Positions 22,653-33,071 of a DNA stretch of 64,000 nucleotides are shown in pieces. Position numbers and translations under genes: made by a program. How positions within the stretch are numbered: the stretch's first letter is position 1; the number at the start of each line of letters is the position of its first letter. Where the stretch lies: assembly GCA_009760855.2 (NCBI GenBank), contig WPIO01000006.1, positions 5,142,501 to 5,206,500 on the forward strand. The letters run 5' to 3'. The DNA comes from Cristatella mucedo. Lineage: Eukaryota; Bryozoa; Phylactolaemata; Cristatellidae. Below the pieces are notes generated by a model. It did no database searches and had not been told where the DNA came from. It was given only the letters and a program-made list of their open reading frames with translations.

Positions 22653-22991
22653 TTAACCGAAAGGAGGTTTCCATGGTACTGTCACAGGCAGACGACGATT
22701 CACGCACTTTGCAAAGCAGCGAGCTCTGAAGACCGGGTGACCGCTGCTGCTCATCTCAAAACGACTAACGGCCGCCTCGCGGCACTCTGCATGGACTCTT
22801 TTCCACATGCCCAGCCAAAAGTCGCGGCCACACTGTAGCATCCCCGATGGCCTATTTCTAAACTCCTGCCAATCACAAGCAACCGTTGCAAGCGAAATCA
22901 ACCAAACTCTGACTGTAAACACTTGGCCCAATGGTGAGCAAGCCCTGCCAGCTTCGAAGGTCCGATGACCACGATACGTCTGCGAAAGCAT
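22653..22991 (-). CDS. Unrecognised 112-codon ORF
   Basis: A minus-strand frame with protein-like composition (SGMLQCGRDFWLGMWKRV, then AECREAAVSRFEM). A splice-acceptor-like TTGATTTCGCTTGCAACGG and TGATTGGCAG lie inside it. It overlaps a second minus-strand ORF (22873-23091) in another frame. No family match and no clear exon boundaries. It may belong with the exon at 22119-22365 as one unrecognised gene. Confidence 0.25.
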   Translation of the reverse strand: MLSQTYRGHRTFEAGRACSPLGQVFTVRVWLISLATVACDWQEFRNRPSGMLQCGRDFWLGMWKRVHAECREAAVSRFEMSSSGHPVFRARCFAKCVNRRLPVTVPWKPPFG

Positions 22992-23139
22992 GAGGATGGC
23001 AATACTTGCGAATTTCGATCAGCACAAACGTTCGGTTCTCTAGCAGAGGACTGGCTGGTGCACCTGCATTATTGAATGCCATCAGCCTCACTGATTCAGT
23101 CTCTGCGACGCCTGATAGTTAATGGCCAAAGGAGGCAGC

Positions 23140-23545
23140 CAGTTTGTAATAATATTAGGAATAATGATGCACTTGATTAAGTGCTCTAAGAGAAATCAAA
23201 TGTTTTAGGTGCTTTGCGTTTGCTGCAAAGGACGTACGATTGAATATTGAGTGGTATCATGTTTGATAAACTTGGTTAGGGGTGCCATGCACTGAGTCAG
23301 CATGCAAGCTTGGTTAGTGGCACCATGCACAGTATCGGAGCACATAAGTACATACAGGACAAATCACACGACCTACTAAATGCTGCCATCAATAGGTGCG
23401 TTTTTAATTTTTTGTTTATAAATGTGGTCAAGTTAGGGGGTGTCAAATCGCAGGTCAAGTGTGAGTTCCATGCTTTTTGAGCATACGAACTAAATGCGTG
23501 GTCTCCAAAGGATTTAAGGTTTGTTAAATGCATGACGACAGTTGA
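23140..23545 (-). mobile_element. LINE A 3' part, degenerate
   Basis: Reverse of the tail (GTGCTCTAAGAGAAATC, GTGCTTTGCGTTTGCTGC), then ATGTGGTCAAGTTAGGGGG, GAGTTCCATGCTTTTTGAGC and TCTCCAAAGGATTTAAGG, the end of the RT ORF. Confidence 0.75.
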
Positions 23546-24785
23546 AGTCACGCAATCGTCGAACGATGGACACGAGCTCAGATTACTTCACTTCTTTCGG
23601 GCCTGCTAGCCTCTTGGCTGAGCAAGCAGTGGTTGGCCACTGTTCTCGAGCTATTAACTCGGAGGACACGGTTTCGAGAGGACAAACGCAAGAAACCATT
23701 GAAAAAGCGAGTCGAAATAAAAAAAAACGAAGTAAGCTCAAGCAAGGAGCGATGGCACATACACCTATCATCAACAGCACAGCTAACCTCTGCTGATGCG
23801 ACCATCACGAGGCTCCCAACCTCAAGGTGAGCAGCTGCCACGGCCAGGCTGCATGTTCACCCCTGTAAGGAGCACCAACAGACACCATTCCTTTTTTGCA
23901 AGAATGCAACCAGCAGATACCGAGTGGGGGTGTCCGGCTACCCATCTGCCGATCATCCGTATGCTTGCGGCCAGTGCAGGAAATGTCAGCTTAAACTAGG
24001 CAAGCCAGTGAGCTGGCAGCAAGAGAGCGATCCGGCAGCCAGAGAGCAAGCCGGGGGTTCCCTGGTAGAGATCGAGTGAACCCACCTCTGCTCATGCCAA
24101 GCAGGTCGACAGACTGCACCTTCGGCACGACGGCTTCCCATGGCAGCGACGACTTTTTCTCAATCACGAACGCCCTATTTGCCGGTCAAGGTTTGCAAGC
24201 AGTGGATCCCGAACGGTTGGCCAATGGGAGAGAGGGCAACAGCGCCAAGCACAGTAGATGGATGTCGACGGCAAGCAGGCAGAATCCCTCAATGAGCAAG
24301 CACGACAGAAAGGATACGCCCTGATGGTGCTGGCGATGCTGGGCAAGCGTTCCAGCAGAGCTCTCTCCTCTTCGTCTTCCGGGCGGGACACCATGGCCAG
24401 AATCGCATTCTGCTTCTCCTTTAGCCGAACCTAAATGTGATGCAGATAATACAATCCCACTCTGCCTCTGCCATCCCGAGAGGATAGGAAGAAGAGGGTG
24501 CCACACCCCCACTAATTTCCAGACAGCCATAGGAGGAAGAAGGTACAAAACCCACAGCGCCTACCAGACAGCCTAGCCCTAGGCATCAGGCACTTGGGCA
24601 AACGCCGGGAAACAGGCTCGGACTGTGCAGCAGCTGTCAAGGCCATGCTGCGATTGGCAGCCAGATGGCAGCTCTGACTGGCAGCCAGATGCCAGCACGT
24701 GGAAGCAAACGACATCGATCCACCACTGAGAAGGAGCAGGCACCAAGCATCATAGAGAACAATGGATAGCGGCCAGGGTGTATAA
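23546..24785. other. Non-coding or unrecognised
   Basis: Moderately GC-rich with ORFs up to 120 codons on both strands (24186-24548 minus). None shows a recognisable motif or a convincing splice frame. Confidence 0.4.
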
Positions 24786-24787
24786 AA

Positions 24788-24965
24788 TATGACAAAGCCT
24801 CAACAGCACATCTAAGAAATATTGGCTGATTTAACAGCCTCATTTGCACAGCAGCAGAAGAGCCTTAACAGCTGTTGGCTGTAAAGAATTGCCACTGCAG
24901 AATTCGAACCCAGGACCTAGGCCATAAAGAGCTAGGTCCTTACCATCTGGGTCTAACCATGTTAT
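24788..24965 (-). mobile_element. SINE 1 copy with tRNA-like head
   Basis: Read on the minus strand: an A-box-like TGGTTAGACCCAGATGG, B-box GGGTTCGAATTC, then GGCTCTTCTGC and GAGGCTGTTAAATCAGC, the family ending. Confidence 0.75.
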
Positions 24966-25160
24966 GCTTGGTGTCAATGAGCATGCTACTGCTAACCATT
25001 CAATCCTGTTTCCTTTCTAGCATATGTGCATGGTTTATAAATAGATTCAGTTATCTGATGGTGCAATACAAATTGCATTACTATTGTTTTTTATATTAGT
25101 ACTATGAAATATCCAGGCCAGAGAGAACCAAATAGTTATTTAGGCCGTTGGCCAAACTGA
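24966..25160. other. Flank of inverted duplication
   Basis: Unique-looking sequence ending at GGCCAAACTGA, exactly where homology to bases 1-1150 begins. Confidence 0.4.
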
Positions 25161-26313
25161 TTGTGGCCTTGAGCTGGAGGAAAGATGTTTTTCTTACGCA
25201 CTTTCAATTCTTGGCTGACTTCCGCCTCCAAGATGCAGTGCAACGATTTTTTGTCGTTAGCATGAATAAGTACTGCCTACTACCGGACTTAATCGTTTTT
25301 AAAAATGCATCCTTGAGCCACCTAACTGTTTCATCTTTAGATTGAACGGTAAGTCTGCACGTTTGCTGACTGCTGTCAGTTATTGGTGATATTTCATGCC
25401 TTTTTTTCCTATAAGTAAGTTTAATTCTACCATATGTTTTTATGATTTTTATCTGCTGGACAACCTTTTGTCGAAATGCTCGGCTTAGCGTTAGGATAAA
25501 TTAGGCGAGACTCGTGATAGGATATTTTAGCAATGCTAGTTGTGTTTGCTGCAGGAGTTGCCGCTGGAGTAGCAACTATGTGTAACGCATTCATTTCCTC
25601 AAATGCTCCTCTTTTTAGCGTGGGCTCAATGTTTGTATAGTACAGGATCTTATTCATGTTTGTGCAGCATCCAAAGATCCTACCCAAAAGCCGAATTTCA
25701 CTGAAGAATCCACTCGGTGGAACTTGAGTGGAGTGCGAGTTTTCCCTGTACCCAACCTGTACTAGCTTAAGCAAAATTAGTGCAAGCAGGATTAGAATCA
25801 GCGGCTACGAAAAATCCTAAACCACTAACCTCTAGAGGATAATAATAACCCTCCCCATTACCCTAACTCTTTCTCAAAAACGATGTCAACCCCACACTTC
25901 TATTGTAATCACCAATATTCAATAGCTTTCCTAGATCTGTAGAAGTTGCACCCATTCATAACTCAGTATTTTTAGAAGTATTATGATTTAAATTCAACCC
26001 CCATTTCGCAGTCGTATTCTGTCGAAAAGCCAAGCACATTCACTATTAATGAATAAAATATCGTTATAGCTAGGTGCTTGATAACCAGCATCACTAATAG
26101 AAGTGGTGAGTGAGTTGCAGCATCCCTCTGTAGCCTTATACTTCTTACAACCAATGGAAATGCGTCAAAAAGTACAATGTAATCCGTATTCCTAGCTTCT
26201 ACGAAGAAGCTAACATTTGTTCCAGAACTAATTGCAGTTTCTTTAATTCAATTAGATGGACGAAACTCATGGTATTGAACGCTATAGATGGGTGCCGGAG
26301 CTAGCTCTCAATC
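25161..26313 (-). pseudogene. Double-jelly-roll major-capsid-like gene, copy c (inverted, broken)
   Basis: Reverse complement of bases 1-1150, almost base for base. I find two single-base length differences: one extra A near 25441, which breaks the frame after codon 113 of the readable stretch, and one base in the first 540. It carries the same TGA at codon 4 as copy a. Homology stops abruptly at 25161, so the last third of the gene is absent. Because it shares the nonsense codon and most other lesions with copy a, it is a duplicate of an already dead copy. Confidence 0.65.
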
Positions 26314-26319
26314 AGTCAT

Positions 26320-26441
26320 ATGAAATATTTTATTTACAACCAAAGTCATCCTCCCTATTTAGCAGTACTTAAGAGTATTTACCTTGTTTCTATTGTTATA
26401 AACCACTACCTTCTTCAGTTGCTAAAGCGCCACCGTTCTGT
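26320..26441. promoter_or_regulatory. Presumed divergent promoter of the viral unit (copy c)
   Basis: Same position as 3713-3823: between the capsid start (minus) and the membrane ORF (plus). AT-rich; no motif assigned. An in-frame ATGAAA lies at its start in both copies, so the membrane protein could begin there instead. Confidence 0.3.
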
Positions 26442-26627
26442 ATGGCTGACGACAAAGACTTTCTAATTCTTTACGTTCTAATACTAATTCTTTATATACT
26501 ATCATTACTTCTTAACATGTTTTATATAATCGGCTTCAATGCTAACATCTCTTACTTAAAGTATCCAACGAATGAATTTGATTTAGCTTATATTTCTTGC
26601 ATAAAAAACTTAAATGGCTCATATTAA
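26442..26627 (+). CDS. Small viral membrane protein, copy c (intact frame)
   Basis: 61 codons, start MADDKDF, one hydrophobic helix (LILYVLILILYILSLLL) and a polar tail (YPTNEFDLAYIS). Equivalent to 3541-3712. Its TAA at 26625 overlaps the next gene's ATG at 26614 by 14 bases, a compact arrangement typical of viral operons. Only the reading frame is intact; there is no evidence that it is expressed. Confidence 0.5.
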   Translation: MADDKDFLILYVLILILYILSLLLNMFYIIGFNANISYLKYPTNEFDLAYISCIKNLNGSY

Positions 26628-27335
26628 TACGACACCTTTGCATAGAATTTATTGACCAACGTTCTACAGTTTACCAACCGGTAAATTGGTAGATGGAAAT
26701 ACGGTTTATATTACACGTTCATAGCTCACACCCGACGATGTACAAGTGATGGTCATGAAAGATAATCGAATAGGTTATCAGCGAAGGATTCCAGCTTTTA
26801 TTCCTGTTTCTTTAAATTGGAATCCAGACAATATCTCTGTACATTTAAAACTAAATGGTGAAGCTTGCTTGACTAGATTGAGTGACGCTAACAATATAGT
26901 TATTGGTAGCATAAGTTACACGTCAGACGTTCAAGCCATGATAAGTTTAAAGATTGATCGTTCATACGTCGACATTGGATGTGATTACTTGGATTTACTC
27001 ATATTTACGACGCAGTTAATATAAGGAATTTTAATTTTTTCAGAGGAGAGGTGATAGCAATTTTGGAACTTATTCAAACTAGAGGAAATCTGGTGCCTGG
27101 AACGTTAAACTTGAATGAAATAAAATTCAGTGTTTTACTCATCCAGAAGATGCTGCAGGTGCAGTCAAACAAATATATGTGTTTATAAATTATGAACCTA
27201 AAGTTAGCAGAGGTACTACCTACCTGTGATTTAGCTTGGGATATGATTAATCATCGTTGGATTATTTTTTCGAATCCAGTAAATCTTAGTGATGCTGCGA
27301 CGAAAGATTATGTGCATACAAAAGCTGCCATCACG
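26614..27335 (+). pseudogene. Fibre/spike-like viral gene, copy c (broken)
   Basis: Begins with ATG at 26614 inside the end of the membrane ORF. A stop falls within the first 20 codons (ATTTATTGACC near 26648). A readable piece is 26746-27024 (NRIGYQRRIP, PVSLNWNPD, KLNGEACLTRLSDA). The stalk-repeat part after about 27030 is frameshifted but still shows CATCCAGAAGATGCTGCAG and AATCTTAGTGATGCTGCGAC, the same DA-rich turns as copy b. It ends at a short tandem duplication near 27335. Confidence 0.5.
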
Positions 27336-27405
27336 ATATAACATGAACCTGCAGTATGTAACATAGACACGATATAACATGAACCTGCAGTATGTAACGA
27401 CTTGT
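27333..27405 (+). repeat. 36-base tandem duplication at end of viral copy c
   Basis: CACGATATAACATGAACCTG and the following bases through TATGTAAC occur twice back to back. It marks the right end of viral homology. Confidence 0.8.
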
Positions 27406-27895
27406 TAACTAAGCCAAATATTTATTTAACTATACTTGAGTATCAAGTTTTTGAGAGTCCGCTTTTATAGCGAGCTTTAGGCTTTCAAGCTCGAGTTCCA
27501 ACACTGATCTAAGATATCTAATGCAGATGCACTTCCATATACCTGGTGAATCATTTGTCAGGCATTACTTGTGACATGGTGCCGAGCTCATTGCAAACTG
27601 TTGTTAGTTGTTAAATGAAAAAAGGAGCAACTCTATGGAATTCAATCAGACAACAAATCTACAGTAGATAGAAAAAAGCCATTTCTTACTTAATGCAGCA
27701 CACTGCATTGAGAGTGCAGCCACATCCTTTAAAACGATCACTAACGTACAATTCAGGTCAAAAGACAGAAATCGATGGCAACGGTTCGTCTTATACTGAA
27801 ATCGTTTCTAATTGACTTGAAATTCCCTGTTCACAGCTCTAATTTCTAGCCAACGTAAAGTTCACTGTTCTCACACGTACGGTCAACCCATTGTC
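27406..27895. other. Non-coding; part of the repeat D neighbourhood
   Basis: 27650-27700 resembles 29815-29860 (AATCAGACAACAAATCTA, AAAAAGCCAT), so this flank belongs to the same duplicated neighbourhood. No coding sequence. Confidence 0.4.
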
Positions 27896-27899
27896 CACC

Positions 27900-29780
27900 T
27901 TCAATCATTGACACTGCGTCGCAATCGAAGACAATGGCCAAAGGCAATGCGGCAACATATGACGGTCTGTTACATTTACACTCAATGCTGTTTGGAAAAG
28001 ATCCCATTTTTCTTGCACATTACAGTATTAACTGTGCAACCGCATCCTTTCAACCAACAACGAACGTGCATCGGAGGGCAATGCACGGCAATTGAGGGCA
28101 ATGGCCTGTCTTCTTCCTCAATCTGTTTCATATTGAGTGGAAATCGGCTGTTCGAAGCTGTAATTATCATGCCACATAACGTTTAGTTTGTGGGCACATA
28201 CTTTCTACACACTTTTCATGCTTAATCTTGGATGGAGAAACCAGGAAAAAGTTGGTAAAGCTTTCTCTAATGCTAATTTCACAAGTTCACTCAACAAGTT
28301 CAACCCGTTCTGTCAAAAATCAGCAGGAACTTGTTAGGAGAAATATTTTTTTCAGGTAGTAGAGATCTTACAGGTTTTATAAGTATGACTGTCTCTCCTG
28401 AGAAGCATCTAAGAAATTTGAATGTCGATCTTCTATATTTTGATCACTGTCTGACTTGCTACTATTTCCTGGAGATGGCTAATCCCTTTAGATAGGGGTG
28501 GAAACTGGGTTTAAGCAAAAGTGTGATACTGGGGCGATGGATGAAGTACAGTGTGGCTACGTTATGGCAGGCATGCTCTTGCAAGTTTGAAATTTGAAAA
28601 GAGCAGCCATGCGAAGTAGCAGCTGCTCAAGTCGTCTGTTCTTTCCAGAAAAAAAATGTATGCATTATATGAGCTGCAATCATTTACCTTGACTTTAGGA
28701 GTTCTCTTGCAGTGTTTGCATTTTAAATGAGGGGCAAATGGATTATGATCCCCAAAAAACATACCGAAGCTTGCATTTTAGGCTATGATCATCTTAGCAG
28801 ACGTTTCACGGGTTACTGTTTAGCCTTTTCCTGGATGCATGGTCCGTACACCTAGCAAAATGTATCTCCTGGGGGCAACCAACTTCTCAGTGCATTGCCG
28901 ACAAAATGTGGCCTATTAGTAGTCTCACACTCTGCAAAAAAATAACCTAGAATGTTCGATTAAGGCACTACTGCTACGCTTTCATGGATATTATTCAATA
29001 GTGTTATGTCTGTCGAATCTGAACTAATTCGGGTAGTCTCACACATTGTGCTATATGCAGAAAGCTGACGTCAGCACAGGGAGTATATCATAACCCTGCG
29101 ATATTCAAAATACTTTTACCTTTACACAGAAGAAATGTTGTTCTGGAGCAATAGCTGCTGCCTATTAATTGCATGTACAAGGGATTGGGAAATTAACACT
29201 GCAGGCAGAAAAAATTGAAATCTCGCGTAGTGCTGCAAGCGACTTCCTGCGGAGGTATCAAGACCTGCGATTAATGAGCAATAGAGGTTTATCCGTGATT
29301 TCACAAATGGATTGACCAGCTCTGCTGAGGTAAGCTTTTTGAAGGAGTGGTGAATGTTTGCCATGCTTCGTAGCCGAAGGAGTCAGACTTCACTTCGGAC
29401 TTGATGGGATTACCTAGTATAAAGTCTCATTGGAAAACGTAGTCAGCACTGTAAGTAGGTGCTTCAGAAATTTGTGATAGCAGCAGGAGGTTGACCAGCT
29501 AGCCTGAGGAAATTGATTGGCAGCAGTGTAGGCTGGGGATGGCTTTCATGGAGCTGACAGCCCGCTGGTGACTTGACGCCTGAGAAAGACATGATCGTCA
29601 TTAATCGTAGCCATACCGTGTTCAAGAAGCCATTTGCTATAGTACGCATTCTTGTCCCAAATGTCTACTTGATCTAAAGATTATTGTTCGGATGAAATGC
29701 TGACTACAAAAACGATAACATATCACACTTATGTGAAAACAAAATCCTTAGGATGAGAGGTACAGCGAGCGATGAACGTT
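27900..29780 (+). repeat. Dispersed repeat D, copy 2
   Basis: Direct repeat of 19310-21150 at high identity. It diverges near the end (ATGAACGTTTTTTCAG), and a third, partial copy follows at once. Confidence 0.8.
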
Positions 29781-29814
29781 TTTTCAGTTGTTTTCAGTTG
29801 TTTTTGTTTTTGTG

Positions 29815-30060
29815 GGATCCAATCGGACAAGAAATCTAGAAAAAAGCCATGTCTTTCAACCAAACGGGAACGTAAATTCGAGGGCAATGAACGGCAAACG
29901 AAGGCAGCGGCCCTGCTTCTACCTCAATCCGCTTCATATTGACGGGAATTTGGCTGTTCGAAGCTGTGATTATGATGCCACATAACATTAACTGTGTGGG
30001 CATATTTCAGCACACTGTTCGTGCTTAATCTTGGATGGAGAAAGCTGGAAAAGAGTTGGT
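29815..30060 (+). repeat. Repeat D, partial third copy
   Basis: Matches about 19450-19690 (TTCAACCAAACGGGAACG, TGAACGGCAA, TGTTCGAAGCTG, CTTAATCTTGGATGGAGAAA), then passes without a gap into repeat C. Confidence 0.7.
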
Positions 30061-31150
30061 GATGCTGTTGGTGATGCCATTTTGAGGGTTGAAACTCGTT
30101 CTGCCACGGCGGTGTCGCTCGGCAGCGAGCGCTCGGCGAAGCCTGATGAAGCCTTCGCTGGCCGCTGCCGCCGCCGCCATAAGCGTCGTATCGCCGTCGC
30201 CGTCACCTATCAAAAGGTGGCGGCCATAGCCGCGGCCGCTCTTCTTGGTGACGGTTGCGTTTCCGAAACCCGTCCAGCCTACAACGATCGCGGCACGGCT
30301 ATACGGTCAGCTCGATGGCGTTGAGCGCTTACCGAGCTATCGACCGTGTTGCCTGGGTCGCCAACGCTCCCTGGCCTCGATTCGTCACGCAGGTGCGCAT
30401 AAAAAGCCGTCGACACTCACATTGTTAGCATTTTCGACGAGTTTTGCGTAATGGTCTCTCAGAGCTTTTACGCCAACTGGGTGTAGCTCTTTATTGGGTG
30501 CACAACTATCGCCTGGCACTTTCTTGCCTCCGTCACTGGAACAGATAATGCAGCTGCTGTTCGACAAAAGCAATGCCTACTGGTGCTATGAGAAGCGCGC
30601 CGGTAACGTCGGACTGTTTTACGTTCGGTCGCCCGATGCGAACAAAGTTAGTCCCCGCCTAGGCTAGGCCAGATGGGTGCTGCTGCAAGTGCTTGCCGCC
30701 AACCAGCCCTTCCATCGAAGCCTATCCGTCGAAGTTCATATCCGCACCACTGCTACTGGCCGCCGAAGTTCTCTTAGCGTATATTAAATTTATTAAAGTT
30801 ATTTTTATTTTCCTTACAACAAAAGTTATCTATACTATTTGGCCTATCCTATGTCTTCACTTTTTCACAAATTTATCCTAGTCCGGATGAGCTGCTTAAA
30901 TTCACATCACGATTGATTTCCCTTCTACTACTAGCTAATAAGTTTAATATGTATAAAATAATAGTCAGAAAGTTGATTGTCAACCTAATACAAATTTTTA
31001 CATCAACATTACAGAGCTAAATTTTGTTCTACGAACTTTACATTAGGTGCAAATGCAGCACGTCAATTGGTAAGTGAGAACGGGCACTGTGTCACCACGA
31101 ATAAGCGGATAAAAGACAATTGGCACGGCTGGAGTTAATTCTGTCCGGAG
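30061..31150 (+). repeat. GC-rich dispersed repeat C, copy 3
   Basis: GGCAGCGAGCGCTCGGCG through the AT-rich end (CTATACTATTTGGCC, ACTTTTTCACA, TCAATTGGTAAGTGAGAACG) aligns with 6250-7210. Lacks the 5' 700 bases of copy 1. Confidence 0.7.
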
Positions 31151-31560
31151 TTTTAAGTTAGCTCCTTTTTAAATGTCGCTAGTCAAGAAATATTACGACG
31201 TTAGTGAGAATGGTTTTCGCGCCCTAATAGCAAATAAACTGTAGGTACGGTCCTCAAAGGACATGAGGTTACTTAGAGGTACAGGTAAACGGCTCGAGTT
31301 CCAAGACTCGATGACAAGCATGATTCAGAAATAGTTCTATAAGTAAAGTAGAGATATGAAGATAAAGGTAGAACATTTGCGCCTTTAGCAGACGCTTAAA
31401 AGATGCAAGATCGTCGCAAGACTTGACCATAGCCGGAAGCAAGATCATCGCAGGACTTGACCATAACCGGAAGTAAGATCCAGACTTTGTACAGAGCAGT
31501 TAGGCTTTTTGGAACCCCCATCATAGCCAAGTCCAGGCAAACCCCTGGGATAAAGTACCG
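31151..31560 (-). mobile_element. Degenerate LINE A remnant beside repeat C
   Basis: Inverse of 11335-11690. The LINE-like reading is weak here, and the match to the other copy is the main support. Confidence 0.5.
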
Positions 31561-32510
31561 AGTGCATACCTAACATTAGTCGAAACCAGACAATTTCGAA
31601 ATCACGCCAACCATGTATGCATAAAACAATACGTTTCGTTTCAAGGACCTAAGGGCGATAAATTAGTCTGGAAATATGATAGCATGGCCATCTGGGTTTG
31701 GTTTAGACTCCACTGAAATATATATCGGCAAGTAATGGGCGCGTGACAGCAAGTGACGAAGCAGTGTTTCCTCTACGCAAAGGAAAACAACGGATTAAAA
31801 CCGAGTGAGTCAGCCACGAGTCAAGAGCGACAGACAGCTACATTCGTTATATGCACCAGTTACACTAGCACAGGAATCAGGCGGATGAAGCTACTAAAAA
31901 TGTTAAGCTATCAGCACATTTGTTTCCAAATACGTGCATTTGCATAAACTCTCTCCCAAAAACTGGGTCATATAGGTCCACATATTTTTGAAAATCAAAC
32001 CAGATACTACTCATTCTCAAATTACTTCTTTTCCCCTGCAGCCATGCCACAGCCAGCTTAATGTGCTCTGCACTCGCATTTTTAGCAGCAGTGTAAAATA
32101 TCAAATGGTATGCTAGCCAAAATGGCAATACATGCATTAAGAGCGATTATAACTGATTAATATCTGGAATAAAAAGTAACCAATATTCGCTATGATTCAT
32201 ATTTAAATTTTCCTATAGCACGCTGCAGCGTTTACCACATCGGATAAGCCAGCACTCTGAGCTTTTGCTCGACGTAGGTCACTGCAATCGAGGCACGCTT
32301 TTTCCGCAGAGAACAAACGACTGACTCGACTGCTATTGCTCTGTAGACATGAGCTCGTACCCTTTTCTGAAATTCAATCCATTTCTTTCGGTTAGCTTCC
32401 TTTTTTATGCCAGTAAGCTTTTCGCCTGAACTTGCAAGGCTGAAGCAAGCACGGCGCTTGGAAGTGTAAGCAATGCTAGCCTAAACTCCATTTACTGTCC
32501 TGCCTTTGTT
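31561..32510. other. Non-coding or unrecognised
   Basis: Contains a minus ORF 31877-32137 (87 codons; includes WLQGKRSNLRMSSIWFDF) with protein-like character but no proven splice sites or family. Nothing else recognised. Confidence 0.35.
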
Positions 32511-32516
32511 AACTGT

Positions 32517-32858
32517 TCAAAGGTGCGCAGCTTCTGACGTTTGTGCATCTGAGCGACTGGCAATCTGCAGCAGCTGATTATATTCTCGACGTCCGCGAGT
32601 CAGTTCCTGCTCGGATTGCTGCGCATACAAACTGCGAAAAAATGTACTGTCTTGAAATGGCTTGCTGGAAAAACTGAGCTCGCGGCGAGAGCCGCCGCCT
32701 GGTGGCGCGGAGCTGAATCTCGATGGGCGCTCGTCGTCGGCCATGGCAGTGGGTGCAGGATCGAGAATGAACGCCCTACGGTTCGTTCGAGCGTTTTCGT
32801 CGGCGCCTCGTCGGCGCTGCGTACGACGCGTTCGCTGCGTTCGATGAGCAAGCGCTGG
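32517..32858 (-). CDS. Putative exon of an unrecognised GC-rich gene
   Basis: Begins after a classic acceptor (a C-rich tract, then CCCCCCAG at 32859-32866). Three frames are open for a while. Joined in phase to the upstream exon, the reading would end early with an Arg/Lys-rich tail. A separate ATG in good context (GCCATGGCC, 32746-32748) opens a 75-codon frame containing SSKPFQDSTFFRS and ending TSEAAHL at 32517. I cannot tell whether this is the last exon of the upstream gene or the first exon of another. Confidence 0.4.
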   Translation of the reverse strand, partial: PALAHRTQRTRRTQRRRGADENARTNRRAFILDPAPTAMADDERPSRFSSAPPGGGSRRELSFSSKPFQDSTFFRSLYAQQSEQELTRGRREYNQLLQIASRSDAQTSEAAHL

Positions 32859-33071
32859 GGGGAGGGGGGAGGGGCCGAGCTGAGTCCAGCGTCGTCCCTT
32901 GACCACAGATTCAGTCGCCGCCGGCTTCAACAGCCTTTCCCGGACTCATACTGGGACTGGCTCGACGGAAGCGGAAAGTGTTCCGGAAGCGGAAAAACGA
33001 TAGGAGCCGTCGCCAGGAAAGCGAGCTAACAGCGAATCCTGATGAGCCGCCGCCTGTGCGCTTAACTCACG

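Noticed and set aside
1-26313. Inverted 1.15 kb repeats as the terminal repeats of one 26 kb Maverick
   Set aside because: The repeats contain the capsid gene itself and continue into fibre genes; the DNA between them is ordinary LINE/SINE/repeat sequence, with no polymerase or integrase.
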